From contig NZ_JAGGMI010000002.1 in the NCBI RefSeq assembly GCF_017875235.1, positions 62,001 to 126,000 of the forward strand: a DNA stretch of 64,000 nt, given 5' to 3'. Each line of letters begins with the position of its first letter. Position 1 is the stretch's first letter. The position numbers were made by a program, and so were the translations under genes. Under the pieces are notes generated by a model that made no database searches, was not told where the DNA came from, and saw only the letters and a program-made list of their open reading frames with translations. Source of the DNA: Asticcacaulis solisilvae. GTDB taxonomy: Bacteria > Pseudomonadota > Alphaproteobacteria > Caulobacterales > Caulobacteraceae. Positions 63,516-64,000 of the stretch are shown in pieces.

Positions 63516-64000
63516 ATGGCGGGCAAATCATCCATCAGGTTCGGCGCGGGCATGGCCCTGTTTCTGTCCGCCGTGTCGGCATTTGGCGCCGAACTCCCTG
63601 CGGACACCGTCGCGAAGATTGATGCAGCCGCGCAAACCGTCATCGCCATCAACCAGACGCCATCGGCTCAGATCGCTGTGGTGAAGGACGGCGAGATCGT
63701 CTACTCCAAGGCGTTCGGTGTCGCATCGATTGATGGCAATGTGAAAGCGACCACGAAGTCGCGCTACCAGATTGCTTCCGTTTCGAAAGCTTTCACGGCC
63801 GCAGCCGTCCTGGCCCTGGTTGAAGACGGCAAGCTTTCGCTCGATGACACCGTCTCGAAGTGGCTGCCGGACCTGACCTCGGCCGATCAGATCACGGTGC
63901 GCCAGTTGATCAGCCACACCTCGGGCTACTCCGACTACTGGCCGCAGGACTACGTCATGGAGACGGTGACCAAGCCCACGACGGCACAGAAGATCGCCAA
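63516..64000 (+). CDS. Exported serine beta-lactamase-like hydrolase (5' part)
   Basis: A reading frame starts at ATG 63516 (GGAGA, spacing five) and runs off the window end; 161 complete residues are visible. A signal peptide (ending SAFGAEL, about residue 25) is followed by a beta-lactamase/DD-peptidase-like domain with SVSK as the nucleophile motif (S88, K91 in QIASVSKAFT) and LISHTSGYSDY, which carries the family's HTSG segment. This suits a class C-like esterase, D-aminopeptidase or penicillin-binding homologue; resistance to beta-lactams is not implied. The rest of the motifs lie beyond the window. Confidence 0.85.
   Translation, partial: MAGKSSIRFGAGMALFLSAVSAFGAELPADTVAKIDAAAQTVIAINQTPSAQIAVVKDGEIVYSKAFGVASIDGNVKATTKSRYQIASVSKAFTAAAVLALVEDGKLSLDDTVSKWLPDLTSADQITVRQLISHTSGYSDYWPQDYVMETVTKPTTAQKIA

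Noticed and set aside
1-64000. CRISPR array, prophage, insertion sequence or tRNA/rRNA genes
   Set aside because: No regularly spaced direct repeats, integrase, transposase, phage structural genes, or recognisable cloverleaf/rRNA sequence were found. The repeats present are inverted and non-coding.

Overview
This is a GC-rich chromosomal segment from an alphaproteobacterium, most likely Caulobacteraceae and plausibly an Asticcacaulis relative. Supporting features are a short HdaA-type DnaA regulator with a sliding-clamp motif beside ppk and ppx, a bactofilin overlapping a membrane-anchored M23 peptidase gene, a DUF2155 protein next to an NDUFA12-type complex I subunit, an RNase E ending in a Gly-Trp-Trp tail, and an S46 peptidase. 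The genus is an inference. No rRNA, tRNA, CRISPR array, prophage or transposase was seen; the content is core chromosome broken up by dispersed palindromic intergenic repeats.

Layout. 1-9 kb: the tail of an unknown gene, a single-domain receiver overlapping a sensorless histidine kinase, an SMP-30/gluconolactonase, a secreted lactonase-like metallo-beta-lactamase divergent from an AraC regulator, an Lrp regulator divergent from an RhtA-like exporter, an ABC-F ATPase and ndk. 9-20 kb: secreted S46 peptidase, purM-purN, rnd, two hypotheticals, and hdaA, ppk and ppx on one strand. 20-28 kb: an AsmA protein, a TerC-family transporter behind a yybP-ykoY (manganese) riboswitch, aspS, and an arabinanase lipoprotein behind a promoter that carries a GntR-like operator. 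28-40 kb: a pentapeptide protein, a degenerate NrdJ homologue, NDUFA12 and DUF2155, aat with exoD, accB-accC with aroQ, thiS-thiG, and a few small regulators and hypotheticals. 40-52 kb: a DsbA-like protein after an M48 protease, rne, an N-acetylmuramoyl-L-alanine amidase, PBP1A, prfB with its programmed +1 frameshift, and DoxX. 52-64 kb: YihY, bactofilin and M23 peptidase, Bcp, a 1384-residue AsmA-like protein, tyrS, anmK, a small lipoprotein, and a serine beta-lactamase-like protein cut by the window end.

How the genes fit together. Cell-envelope construction and recycling is the strongest theme: PBP1A, the amidase, M23 peptidase, bactofilin, AnmK and two AsmA-family proteins. A second theme is basic information processing and metabolism: aspS, tyrS, prfB, aat, rnd, rne, ndk, purMN, accBC, aroQ, thiSG, ppk and ppx. 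A third is outward-facing scavenging or signal breakdown: the S46 peptidase, arabinanase, gluconolactonase and lactonase-like enzyme.

The items most worth following up are the 915-residue NrdJ-derived protein that keeps the C-terminal TSCPD domain but lacks the recognisable catalytic cysteines and cysteine-rich tail of class II ribonucleotide reductase, the Mn riboswitch on the TerC gene, the dual operator on the arabinanase promoter, and the nested inverted-repeat (MITE-like) elements at 33.2 and 60.2 kb.
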